From contig CM043960.1 in NCBI GenBank assembly GCA_014529385.2, positions 29,297,396 through 29,355,395 on the forward strand: DNA of 58,000 nt, given 5' to 3'. Position 1 is the first letter of the stretch. Every line of letters starts with the position of its first letter. Made by a program: the position numbers and the translations under genes. Under the pieces are notes generated by a model that saw nothing but the letters and a program-made list of their open reading frames with translations, searched no databases and was not told the origin of the DNA. Positions 9,657 to 19,437 of this stretch are shown here, one piece after another. This stretch comes from Adiantum capillus-veneris (Eukaryota; Streptophyta; Polypodiopsida; Polypodiales; Pteridaceae).

Positions 9657-10723
9657 GGAGAAAGCAAAAGTAGCAGTGAAGTCCCAAAGGCAAATAGAAT
9701 GCAATGTGACTCTGTCCATAGAGGCAAGCAACAAAGAAACTCTACTTTCAATGAAGGATGGTTTGCTTGCAGAGATACCATTTATAGATGGAGCCAAAAA
9801 GCTGGCTCTGGAAAAATTGGACATTAATTTATTGTTGAATCCAGATGCTCAGATCTCAGATACAATTATCTATGCTTGTCTTAAGTAAGTGTTACTATCT
9901 TGCTAACTTTAAAACTCAGATCATAGGTGTACTAACTCAGGTACACTCCCTGCAGTTTGATCAAAATTCAACTTCCACCACACACCCACACGGAGGTGTT
10001 TCTTCTTGATCCACAAATGTCAGTGATTATTAGACAGAAGAACAGTCCATCTAGAACATTTGAGAGTTGGTTTCTCCACTGTGCTATGCTGGAAGTAATT
10101 GTCATCATCTTCCCATATGAGAACAACCATCACTGGAGTCTCATGTGCCTTGATGTTGAGCAGCTAGCAGTGTGGGTGTTCAATTCAATAAAAGGAACCC
10201 ACCCTGAAATTAGGCTGTAATTGTTATATATCAGAAAGTGTTTCTTATAGATATCCATGTAAATTTGAAAGCCTCAAGCTAACATCTTGATACTCCTTTG
10301 TGCAGTTGTATAAAGAGGTTGTTGCTTGCTTATGGCAAGCTATGTGGAAGGTATGAATTATACAAGGCCCCAATCAAAGATGTACCTGTACCAAATCAAA
10401 CCGATGGAAATTCTTGCCGCTGGAGATCTCTTCTCCATGCAGAATATGTCCTGCAAAGCTACTTTGCATTGAAACCTTTCATGACTAAGGTAACCAATTG
10501 GCAATGAATTCAGTCAGTTTTGGTTTTCTTTATACAAAACTTCTCACCATGTAGTCTTTCAAATTTGCAGAGTGCTGTGCAAAACTACACACATGATTAT
10601 TTGCAAAGATATCGGGTAAGTCTAATACAACACTTGCTCACTATGTCGAACCCCAGAGAGCCTGAAGATAATGGCTTGGACAACCGCACAATTGATATGA
10701 CAATACATGACGAGCCACCATGA
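9637..10723 (+). CDS. Ulp1-like C48 cysteine protease domain, four exons
   Basis: The reading frame crosses three introns with good GT-AG sites: 9885-9955, 10217-10305 and 10490-10570. Each junction restores phase, giving for example ...IIYACLNLIKIQL. C48 peptidases cleave SUMO and related modifiers, using a His-Asp-Cys triad. The His is in NNHHWSLMCLD near 10120. The Cys is in VPNQTDGNSC near 10395-10420, at the usual (Q)..(D)CG site. Two departures are visible: the expected YDS after the His strand reads FNS (Asp to Asn), and the residues around Cys are SCR rather than DCG. The frame ends at TGA 10721-10723 but is open again at once in the same phase. Ulp1-like genes are often carried by plant MULE and CACTA transposons. 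Catalytic competence is doubtful. Confidence 0.75.
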
Positions 10724-11221
10724 CAAACCCCTGCATCAGATACAGTGGAATCACAACGGGCCGAGGGGGTCATATCAGCCAAAGATGAAAGAGCCAAGGA
10801 TGAAGAAAGGTCAAATGACCATATGGAAGGTGCTAGTGTACAAGCAGAGGGGCTTATGGAGGAGACAATGAAAGAGCCAAGTAGGCCAGTGGAGGAGCCA
10901 AAAGAGCCCATGGATGAAACCCTGGATGAGGAAAGCAGGCCTACGGATGAGCTAAAGGATATGGATGAGGCAAGGATGGATGAGGAAAGCAGGCCAACGG
11001 ATGAGCAAAAGGATATGGATGATGGAAGCCGGCCAACAGAGGCAGAGGAAAAGACCTTGGAGGAAACCCTGAATGAGGTAGAAAGAGCCATGGGGGAGAC
11101 CCTTGATGAAGATGAGAATGATGACTACGATGATGAAGCTAAAGCAGAGGATAGCAACAACGACAACAACACTATAGAGACCCAGTATGGACCCTTGCTA
11201 CCTGTAGATACGGTTGCTCCG
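10724..11221 (+). CDS. Acidic repeat linker continuing the same gene
   Basis: This exon is in phase with the Ulp1 part and separated only by the single TGA at 10721. A CGA to TGA change would explain that stop (CCA CGA CAA to CCA TGA CAA). It encodes about 165 residues rich in Glu, Asp and Lys. Recurring blocks read EESRPTDE(L/Q)KDMD, with variants such as EEPKEPMDETLD. The end is almost purely acidic (DEDENDDYDDEAKAED). It is expected to be disordered. A donor at 11222 (CCG|GTAATG) and an acceptor at 11295 (ACAAAG|GTTG) connect it to the HAD domain. Confidence 0.6.
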
Positions 11222-11295
11222 GTAATGTCTATTCAAGTATGTCAAAATATATTCAACTTCTAACTACTTATATGTACTTGTTAACTTTTACAAAG

Positions 11296-11879
11296 GTTGA
11301 TTATCTTGGACATCAATGGATTGTTGTTGATGCGCGTGCCTTTGGGTATAGCAAACCCCTTCGAGGATTTGCAAACATTTCGGATGGGAACTTGTCGTGG
11401 TTCATCCAGGAACCAAAGAATTTATTCAGTTTCTTCTTCCGCGCTTAAGAGTTGCCGTATGGTCTTCAATTCAAAGGCAAAACTTGACGCCACTAGTTAC
11501 AATAGTTTGCGGTGTATGCGGCGCTCACACGTCAGATTTTGCCTTTTTGTATGATCAAAGAAAATGTGTTACCATCGAGGGCCACTACCACCCTAAAAAA
11601 CCACACTTACCTCTTTTGTACAAACCGTTTAGCCAAATCGATGTACCCTTTGATGCAAATAATACACTACTGATTGATGATACTCCTAAAAAGGGAGAAC
11701 TAAATCCACCAGGAACAACTATCTCACCACCCTCTTTTGAGGGGCATACCTTTGATTTTTACCTTGAAGACATTTTGATTCCATACTTACAGAAATTGTA
11801 TCTCAGTCCATTGTTCACGGACAAGTTTGTAATTTCTAATATTAAGATGACTCTTCTATCATGTCTTTGTCTTGCCTAA
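11296..11879 (+). pseudogene. FCP1/NLI-interacting-factor-like HAD phosphatase domain
   Basis: Plant FCP1-like HAD domains carry four signatures, and all four are visible. Motif I is IILDINGLLL (frame 2, near 11300). Motif II is VAVWSS, preceded by HPGTKEFIQFLLPR (frame 3, near 11400-11465). The motif III Lys is in LLYKPFSQI. Motif IV is NNTLLIDDTPKK near 11660-11690. The tail LEDILIPYLQKL fits the family's C-terminal helix. Family members dephosphorylate Ser residues, for example in the RNA polymerase II CTD. Motif I lies in a different frame from the rest, and the splice at 11296 delivers a third phase, so at least one indel has broken the copy. The last frame stops at 11877-11879, just before a (GA)n tract. 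Confidence 0.7.
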
Positions 11880-11880
11880 C

Positions 11881-11883
<3 letters not shown>

Positions 11884-11942
<59 letters not shown>
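11884..11942. repeat. (GA)n microsatellite between convergent genes
   Basis: About 29 GA units between the 3' end of the HAD-domain gene and the 3' end of the minus-strand gene. Confidence 0.95.
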
Positions 11943-11944
<2 letters not shown>

Positions 11945-12068
11945 GGCAATGGCTAAAGAAATGTATTTCAAGGACACTTATATTCACAGAGCACAATTGA
12001 TAAATGAGCTCAAAAAACTTCATGTATTGAAAGTCATTCGTATACACTTGGGTTCACAAGAATCTCTG

Positions 12069-13511
12069 TTACATTGACACTATTTCAACCCGACCATCCA
12101 ACTCTTTGCACAAAATATCTTTTTCCCTACGCCGCATCACCTTACGGCCAGCTAGGAAAAAGGAAAAATCTGAAAGGTCCCTATCCATTGACTCTTCAAT
12201 TATGTCGTGTCGCAACTGCAGAAGACTGCATAGCTCCCTTATTGTAACCACCAACATTAGGCCTTGCTCTTTATCAATCACTTCCACATCCACAGTAGGA
12301 TTATCTTTTAAACCTGCAGAAACCTGGTCCATAGGAATGTACTTACCTCTAAGCATTTGTGATCGCATATACCAAAAGGAGACTAACAGTGATTGGCTTG
12401 CAATCATGTACTTGACAACTAGAGTGTCAAGCGCGACCTCGCACCGTATGCCAATCTCTTCCTTTACATACGATCCTCTATCAAGAAGTTTGTCACAGGA
12501 TGACTGCTGAAATGACTTGCACATGAACATAGTTTTCGTAACACGTATATTGTAGTTATGAAACAACTCTATGAACAGTGCAGCAGGACAAAAGTTTGCA
12601 ATTCTAACCAGTTTGGTGGGAATAGAGCTACGTAGAGACCTCTGTATATCCTTGTAGAGCTTACTTTGGATTGCCTCCACCATTGTTTCCTCAAGAACTG
12701 GCCAATCCACAGTGTTCCAGTCGGTTGGTAGAGGCATTTTAACCAACATGCCATTCTTATTCCCTGGGCAGAGTTGGTAGAAGTGGTCATAGAAAAATAT
12801 TCCTTCATCAGCCAGGCTTTTGCTGCTTCTCCCTGAATACTGTAGAGAACCAATGTGGGCATGAACAACAAGGAAGAGGCCTATTATGCACTCCACAGGC
12901 TCCCATTGCTCATAAGAAGAGGGATAAACATCTGCAAAATATATAACAGGAGTTAAACTAAGAGTATCAATAAGTCAAAATGACAAATCTAATGTAGTTG
13001 AGATGTGAAGAATGGAGCCATTGCTCATAAGAAGAGGGATAAACGTTGCAAAATATATAATAAAAGTTATAATGAGAGTATCAATAAGTGAAATGACAAA
13101 TCAAATGCAGTTCAGATGTCAAGAATACTTACAATTGCAACGTGGTTGATGTATATCTGACACATTTCCACCGTTTGCTGTCACGTCTGGATGGGTAAAC
13201 ACATGTTGAACAAGAACTTCCTTTACAGATCTTTTGCCGATTTCAACTTTGAAATTTAACACTCTGGACTTCCATGCTGAGCGGTAAACATTGATAGCAC
13301 TAGACCTCTTGGGTCTTCTTGGTTGCATGAGGACCCATGAACCTTTGTTTATCCTTTGTCCAACCCATTGGTTCTCTGCACTTATTGAAGTTGATATTGT
13401 AATTGAGGATATGCTACTACCTGGCCTTCTAAGTAAAGTGTAGGTATTGGTAGTTGGTGTGAGAGACCATAAACACCTAAAGCTTCTTGGGCAAGAAGAC
13501 GTGGAAGCCAT
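12069..13511 (-). CDS. Two-exon gene for an unrecognised 413-residue protein
   Basis: Exon 1 is 13511-13133 and exon 2 is 12931-12069. The intron has TT|GTAAGT at the donor and TTTTGCAG at the acceptor. The spliced length is 1242 nt, a multiple of three with no internal stop, so this is one of the few apparently intact genes here. The N-terminal 60 residues are Ser/Thr/Arg-rich and could be a targeting or disordered region. A basic patch follows (QPRRPKRSSAINVYRSAWKS). The second exon encodes a mostly helical-looking protein with WNTVDWPVLEETMVEAIQSK, FCPAALFIELFHNYNIRV and KVMRRREKD. I recognise no family and see no DDE or other transposase motif. It converges on the H3-like/Ulp1/HAD gene, 190 bp apart, which suggests both belong to one locus. 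Confidence 0.6.
12904..13133. repeat. 115-bp tandem duplication spanning the exon-intron boundary
   Basis: The sequence beginning CATTGCTCATAAGAAGAGGG at 12904 recurs at 13019 with about 90% identity, a period of 115 bp. The first copy holds the start of exon 2 and its acceptor. The second lies inside the intron and has lost the acceptor AG (TTTTGCAACG). The duplication may have created part of the present intron. Confidence 0.8.
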
Positions 13512-13862
13512 AGCTCTGAGAGAAAAGATTTAGTGGAGGGAGATTCACTTTGAAAGCATTCTAATGGAGGGGAAGTGTTTTAGAATTCCAATATCTTGTG
13601 AGGGCTTAATGGTCACCCTCCAGTACGTTAATGACCATAAGAGAATATCAGCAGTGGGACCACACACGCACCTAACAGCTTGGTAAAAGCAAAGAAGTTA
13701 CGATGCCACAATCCTAGATTCGTGAAAGTTTTTAGGATATTTTCCTATTTTTTGAGTCTTTCCACGTATTTTCCTACGTAACGTAGCCCTCCTGCTCATT
13801 GGACGTGCTCTATTTTTCTCTCTCCTTCATATGGCCCTCCAAATGACCTCCGAAATTTCCTA
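13512..13862. other. Presumed 5' region of the minus-strand gene, then element junction
   Basis: No gene is seen. It contains an imperfect palindrome TACGTAACGTA near 13767. The boundary with the retroelement remnant that starts at about 13863 is not marked by a recognisable terminus. Confidence 0.4.
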
Positions 13863-14611
13863 ATGGAAGAGGATGCACTGAAAGAGAAGATCACCTTAGA
13901 GGAAGATGAGCAGTGGAAGGCCGCAATGGATTGGGAGTTGAGAGTTTTATACTTTGTCAACGTCACTCAACTCACTCCCAATCAAATCAATGCTCAATGG
14001 CACCAACAATCCCTGCCATACCCTCTCATCAAGGTAGAACTCTTACAAGTAAAGGAAAGATTATACAAGGATATGCAAGAAGATGGCGCAAATAAAGACC
14101 ACCCAAAGTGGAGGTTAAGCTGGTTGAACAAGAATCCAAGATACCTGATTCTGTTCACAAGAGCACCTACGGCCCTACAGAAAGATCCGACATTATGTCA
14201 TGTACCTCGAGTAAGGACATGGCAAGCACATGAAGCACTGCAGAAGAAAAGGCCAACATGGCTTAATTTTCCCAGGTTGCCAGCTCCAGAGAAAGGCCAA
14301 GCATCAGAAGAATACATGGTGAAAACCCTACGGGCGCCATGACATTCTTCAAGAGTCTGCCAGATCTCTCATGCACAATGCTATATAAGATCTGCAAGAT
14401 GCTACTCACTTGCATACAGGTTTTCAATGATCCTGAGCAGACAGGAGCCCCCTGGCTCTCATTCTTGGAAGGGAACAAAGGCCTTTGCTATGATCTAAGT
14501 GGGAAACCCTCAGAGGAAATTCTCTATGGATTTTATGCCAGATGCATGTTCCTACCCTCGCATAATATGCTCACTTTTGAGGAGGCATTCTACACTGGCT
14601 TTTTCACCTAG
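13863..14611 (+). pseudogene. 'ORF3' copy A: unrecognised retroelement protein before a polypurine tract
   Basis: This is one of three related coding regions (the others near 29325-30259 and 57177-57979). Shared blocks here are QQSLPYPLIK, KWRLSWLNKNPRYLI, VPRVRTWQA, EEYMVKTL, LCYDLSGKPSEE, RCMFLPS and FEEAFYTGFF. The frame runs 13863-14342. It then needs a one-base correction near 14330 (CTACGG where copy C has CTCACGG) to continue at 14339-14611, which ends in TAG. The related sequence goes on in other frames to about 14820. It lies directly before a polypurine tract and an LTR, the slot used by env-like or other third ORFs in plant gypsy elements. There is no signal peptide and no clear membrane helix, so envelope function is not supported. 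Confidence 0.65.
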
Positions 14612-14838
14612 CGAACGAAGATATTTGCGCCGGTGATAAGCAACCTCATGTCAAAATTTGTAGGATACTCGGTAGTGGAGCTGAAAAACAGAGTCACCAT
14701 GCAATTTTTGGCAAGTGCCAGACAAAGAACGCAAAATCAGATACCAAAAAGCATTGGAAGCACTGAAAGACCGCCTCGCCCGCCGTCAACCCGAAGACTA
14801 CTTCAGCCCATAAAGCTGTGTCAAGGGACGACACAGGC

Positions 14839-14852
14839 GAGGAGGGAGGGAA
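14839..14852 (+). promoter_or_regulatory. Polypurine tract
   Basis: GAGGAGGGAGGGAA directly abuts the LTR start TGTCAGCA at 14853. Expected primer site for plus-strand DNA synthesis. Confidence 0.7.
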
Positions 14853-15286
14853 TGTCAGCAAGCTAACACGGATACCATTTTTGACACCATTTTTCGGAGT
14901 TCTCCTTGTAAAACAATTATTATTTTGATAAATCGGGAATATTGTAACTCCTATTTTCTTGGTAAACTTTGTAATTAATGAGCCGGGGCTACAAGCTTCC
15001 AGATTGTATCAGCCAGTCAAATCCCAGCTTTGGTAGAACTCCAGATTATTACTTTTGACCACTCAAAAACCTTGGCTAAGGTATAAAAGCCAATTTATGT
15101 AAGTTTTTTATAAGTTTTTGGATAAGAAATACACACCGTGAGCTAACGGCGCTCACTTCTCTCCTTCTCGCGCTTCCTACTCCCTCCCCGGTTGTCACAT
15201 TGCGAATGTGTTTGTTGTGTTGCAACCGCAGGTAAGAGCTCTACACATTGACGTAAGCCATTCACAGTATTTCGTAGCTTTTGACA
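14853..15286 (+). mobile_element. 3' LTR (434 bp) of the element carrying ORF3 copy A
   Basis: It starts TGTCAGCAAGC after a polypurine tract and ends TTTTGACA, giving a 5-bp TGTCA/TGACA terminal inverted repeat. A TATAAAA box lies at 15082-15088. The promoter area resembles the plus-strand LTR near 21225 ('ggctaaggtataaaagcc' against 'gccctatgtataaagctc'). No 5' LTR partner was found, so the element is truncated at its 5' side. Confidence 0.65.
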
Positions 15287-15847
15287 TTGCCACGACCCGC
15301 GGCCTAATTTTATCATAAGTAGAAATTTACATGTTTAAATCAAAAACTAAGCATAGGCGGGGTATTGGGGCATCATTGCTAAGCATTTAGATGCATTCTG
15401 GGTCGAAAATGACTAGGTCAAAAATCCACTGCTGTTAATAATCGCGATTTTGTAACTTGACCTAAAGTGGGATTTGAGGGCATAGGAATGTGTGCTTAGG
15501 TCTTATAAACCTGTCCTAGAAGTTTCGTTATGTTTGGATGTCATTTGATGTTGTAACGGATGTGATTTGCTTGCCGATGAACGACTGGCTTTTGGTGATT
15601 TCAGTCACTTGAGTGTAGCTTGAGTTAGATGCGAGTTGTTAGTTGTTTTCCAAGAGATTGACAACCTCTTGCAGCCTCTATGCACTAGTCGAGTCAGCTT
15701 CGTCCCATGGTTTGACAAATTAATCGTGGTTCTCGCTAATACTTCAATAAGATAGGATGGTGAGGTTAGACATGCGTCCCACAGCATTCTTAATCCCTTA
15801 AAATTAGGAATCCTTACAAGGCCCTTTTTGGGGTTCATATTTTTCCT
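15287..15847. other. Unassigned flank
   Basis: No supported gene. A 77-codon minus-strand frame at 15605-15838 has no recognisable motif and joins the broken end of the gypsy RT remnant at 15848. Confidence 0.4.
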
Positions 15848-16260
15848 AATGGATAGTTATCTTTGAACGTGGCAGAATTTACTTGTTTAAGGTTTAGGCA
15901 CACTCACAATTTACCATTCTTTTTTGGCACTACAACAATTGGCAATACCCACTCCGTGTGCTCCATCTTATAGATAAACTCCGCTTCCTGAATTTTTCAT
16001 ATCTCCTCTTTGGTTTTCTTTGCAAATGTTTCATTTTAGGTATAGGGACGTTGTTTGTGTGGCTTAGCATCACTCTTAAGGGGTATCGTACGTTGTCATA
16101 TACGAGGATCTACTTCCTTAAGATCCTTGTATGACCAAACAAACACGTCTCTATATTGCTTGAGAGTAGCTATCAAAAGCTAATCTTCCTCTTTGGTGAG
16201 ATCCGTGGCTATGTAATCCAGTCTCGATTCTTTCCCAGGTTTAGCAAGATCAATTCTTTG
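15848..16260 (-). pseudogene. Ty3/gypsy reverse transcriptase N-terminus (truncated)
   Basis: Reading right to left on the minus strand: LLIATLKQYRDVFVWSYKDL, then IPLKSDAKPHKQRPY, then EAEFIYKMEHTEWVLPIVV and VPKKNGKL. These are the conserved approach to the RT palm in Tat-like gypsy elements. An in-frame TGA at 15904-15906 replaces the Arg codon of KLRVC. Coding similarity ends after DNYPL at about 15848, where the element is broken off. The region is decayed by stops and frameshifts. The same junction and stop appear in the plus-strand copy at 23414. Confidence 0.8.
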
Positions 16261-16988
16261 TGCATTCTCAGGCCCATCATATGATGTTCCCAATTATTTA
16301 GCCTCTCACATTTATTGTTCAATCACAATGCATCAGTCTTGAATGGTGTACTTTTTGTAGTGAGAGGGTGCATCAAATTCTTAAGTGTTAGTGTCCCCTT
16401 CACTTCCTATTTCAACGGTCTGACCCTCCTCCACTGATTATTTTAACTTTTGATACTCGCGTTTTTGCTCGGTTTTGGATATCTTGGTTGATATTTCAGC
16501 CGTGTCCTTTTTCTTTTTTCTTTGCTTCTTTGAACTTAATGAAGGTTGTCAATTTCAAGGGTTTTCTAGTTATTTTGTCTCCGACGTAGTCATCTGCTCC
16601 TGTGAGCATGAGATACTGCGTTTTGGTCATCAACTTTGGCATTGACCTCTCAAATTTGTTTTTTTCTGTCACATTTGATATCTTTTTTGTCTTTGTATTT
16701 TTTGGTTAAGAAAACCTTAGCAGATTGGCTCATCTGGTTTTGGTGCATTCTCCTTTTCTGAGCCGTTGGAAAGCTCGTCTTCGGCATTGTTCTAAAATCA
16801 TCACTCCTCGAATCATGGAATTCTTCCTCGTCATTGTCACTGAGATCTCAAAAAGAAACTTTGTCCACTATGCGATTGCAATTGATTGTTTCATTGGTTT
16901 CTGTTGTTTCTTTTTTCTCCTCCTCTAGTGCCAAGATAGCACGTACCATGTGGAAGGGCATTATGTTGTAACTATCTTTGTCAAAAGG
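16261..16988 (-). pseudogene. Degenerate linker between protease and RT of the minus-strand gypsy element
   Basis: This part lies between the protease region (to 16989) and the RT start. Frames are short and interrupted. Weak Glu- and Lys-rich stretches fit a polyprotein spacer, but no domain is identifiable. Confidence 0.4.
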
Positions 16989-17408
16989 TCATGTGGTCAT
17001 CCCGTTCAAGCAGGCATCTAGAGTCTCCAGTACTTTCTTCCATCCAAAGGGTTTTAACAACTCCTCTGGGAATGGATCTTTCATGTAATAGTTATCTTCT
17101 ACAGAGAGCTCTAGGATACAGTCCTTCCTTTTTAGTCTAGAGTACTCCGACGCGCCACGAATCAAAATATGTGCATCTTTCATTAACCAAGCAAGTAGCT
17201 AGTTTCTTGAATCTGTAGTTACACCAAAGTCTTCTAGTGGGATTTGGTTTACATCCATGTAACTATGGTCCTTCGTGCTGACCCTCATTGTGATTCCCTT
17301 ATGTCGTAAAATAGAGATGGTCATAGCCCCAACCTTGAACCATTTTGAGTTGACGCATAAATGGTCGCCCCAAAATAACTTCAAAGTTTTTCCCTTTTTC
17401 AAAGTCAA
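16989..17408 (-). pseudogene. Region downstream of the gypsy protease
   Basis: Two minus-strand frames (17408-17199 and 17183-16989) continue the polyprotein after the protease core. Visible pieces are GITMRVSTKDHSYMDVNQIP and a later EELLKPFGWKKVLETLDA. They match the order expected after an ILGRPFMRQLK-type protease end, which is readable near 17360-17420. One stop separates the two frames. Confidence 0.6.
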
Positions 17409-18002
17409 CTATAGCAAAAGTATGTTTGTATTCTATTCCGTAAGAGGATACAATAACGGGTTCCTACATTCCTAAGGGTATCTCGACATAACTGTCTGCA
17501 AGATGAAACTTCATGCATGTTTTCTTGAGAGCTAGTTTTCCCCATTTCTCCCAGATTCTTTGATAGCAATGACTATGTCAACTCCACTATTGAGTATCCC
17601 TATTGTTTTAACTCCCTTGTATTCTAGCGATAAGGTGGTGTTCCTCTCTTCTCCTTTGCAATAATCACCCACCTTATTCACTAGTACATGCTCTACTTTG
17701 TGTTTCTCTAGTTGATTTGTTTCCATGATTTCACCTACAAGTTTATCTTTTGGATGAATTTTCAGTCCCATTTTTTCCAAATTTCTAGTCATTTTTTCCC
17801 ACAAATGTGGCCTTATTTTTAGAAGTTCAGCGAGAGTAATTGTGCATCTTATATGAGAAGACATCAAATCGTGTAAGCTCTTCATGTCCGTCATATCTAG
17901 AATCGGATTCCATTGGGATGGCACAAGTCTTACTTCAAATTTTGCCTCATGTTTCCCTACAATGGATGGTAAGTTCCTTACGGTTGTTGGTTTACTCTCC
18001 AC
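17409..18002 (-). pseudogene. Gypsy retropepsin (aspartic protease) region
   Basis: The 156-residue frame at 17532-18002 ends with GVKTIGILNSGVDIVIAIKE, a degenerate retropepsin active site in which the catalytic D-S/T-G reads N-S-G. Beyond the stop, other frames give MQEPVIV and then NFEVILGRPFMRQL, the family's flap-to-C-terminal segment. The N-terminal part (residues 1-110) is the preceding gag-protease linker. Retropepsin would cleave the polyprotein. Asp to Asn at the active site and several stops make this copy inactive. Confidence 0.7.
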
Positions 18003-19016
18003 AGATACTTTTCCCCTGCATCTTTGTATAACGATTGTATATCCCCAGGATAGAACTCATCATCCATATTGACCTCAAGGATTGGTGTTGATAGCAACAT
18101 GACACTTTTGTCCTTTTGATTTTTTATTGTCTTGGCGGAATCGCAAGAGATTTAATATTGTTCGTTTTGTTCGCAGCAACCCTTGTTTCCAATGGTCCTT
18201 CTTTTTCCTACATTGTTGGTTTTCTCATGTTGTTTGGATTCTTAGCATAGTGTTTGAGTAGGTGGTCCCAATCATAGCAATCACCAAATCCCAAGAGTTT
18301 CATTTTCTCATCCATGTTGTTTTCCTTAAGCATGCTTGTGCTTTCTTTTTTAGGCACATACACTACTTGCTCAGGGGTTTTCAAGATTTCTGACTACATT
18401 AGAGCTTGAGTGGTCTCTATGAGCCTTTTATACATTTCCATTCATTTGGTTTCAGTTTCAGGATGCGGATAGGTTAGCAATCTTTAGTCAAAGGTTTGGT
18501 TATTTTGCAACCTCACCTCATAGGCTTGCAACATAGCATCTAAGTGCTCGCTCACCTTTTCAACCAAGACGCATCATGCAATATTTTACTCTTTTGATTC
18601 CCTGGCATTTTCTTTGTTCTTCTGTTCACGTTTGAGTTGTTTTTTTTCTTGATTTGGTTCCTCTCCAAGGCTGTCTTTTCCCTTAGCCTCTTTGCTTTCA
18701 TTCTATCTTGTTTGGCTTTCCATGATTTTCAATGAGTCCTTATTGACCCATCTTTGAATTTGATTTGTTCTAAAAGCTTCAACTCATCCACCACTGGCTT
18801 ATTTTTTGTTGTTTCCTGAGCTTGAGATCTAGTTACCACTTTGATTGGAATTTTCAGCTCTGACTTAGATCCTCTTGAGCACGATAAAATTTCAATGACA
18901 TTGATGGTCGCTTTTCCCAAAGTTGTCAGGATTCTTAACATAGTGTTGAAGTAAGTGATCTCTTCCACACCCGTCACAAAATCCAAAGATTTTTGTTCAA
19001 GCTTACATTTTGTCAC
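18003..19016 (-). pseudogene. Gag-like region with a duplicated Cys/His motif
   Basis: Two similar segments occur about 700 bp apart. Near 18940-18990 a corrected frame reads LDFCDGCGRDHLLQHYVKNP. Near 18210-18290 the minus strand reads FGDCYDWDHLLKHYAKNP. Both carry Cys residues followed by DHLL(Q/K)HY and a conserved NP. They look like a nucleic-acid-binding Cys/His module that was duplicated, or two adjacent gag copies. The stretch between them is Lys/Gln-rich and broken by stops. Confidence 0.5.
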
Positions 19017-19437
19017 TCATGCTAGTATAGATGAGCATAAGAGCCAAAGCCTATGCATTCTAGGTCTGGTGAAGTGAAGGAGGAAGTCAAAAAGACACAT
19101 GCACTGAGCACGGTGAGGTATGAGTGAAAAAGCTTCTACATTGAACACCCTTCTCGGAAACATGGAAGCCATTGCAATATCTTTTGATGTCACATGTGCT
19201 ACATTGTTCCTTGAGGTACCTAACAAGTCCATCTTTCACACTGCATGCTTTTGTTTGACAAATGTCACATATGCATATAGAGTGTCCCATAATTGACACT
19301 TGCATTAGACACTCTTCCTTTGTTTCTCCCAAGTAATCACGTTGCATGAACAGGTTCTTAAAGTCCAACTGCGCAACTCTATTAAGAGCATATACCAAAG
19401 GCACTTTTTTCCCACCGGGTATTTTTCCTTTGGTCAC
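19017..19437 (-). CDS. Unrecognised Cys-containing ORF upstream of the gag-like region
   Basis: A 116-residue frame at 19087-19437 holds several cysteines (SICICDICQTKACSVKDG and CSTCDIKRYC) that could bind zinc. An overlapping frame at 19017-19232 is the alternative. It precedes the gypsy gag-like region on the same strand. No family is recognised and it could be part of the element or older DNA. Confidence 0.3.

Noticed and set aside
10616-10656. A fifth small intron after YR (GTAAGT...CCCCAG)
   Set aside because: It would be only about 41 bp and shifts the phase straight into a stop. Reading through keeps the frame open to 10721.
13863-14611. ORF3 as an envelope-like protein
   Set aside because: Position fits, but there is no signal peptide, no membrane helix and no surface-protein motif in any copy.
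16725-16928. Plus-strand ORF with a hydrophobic end
   Set aside because: It lies antisense to the decayed gypsy polyprotein linker and has no independent support.
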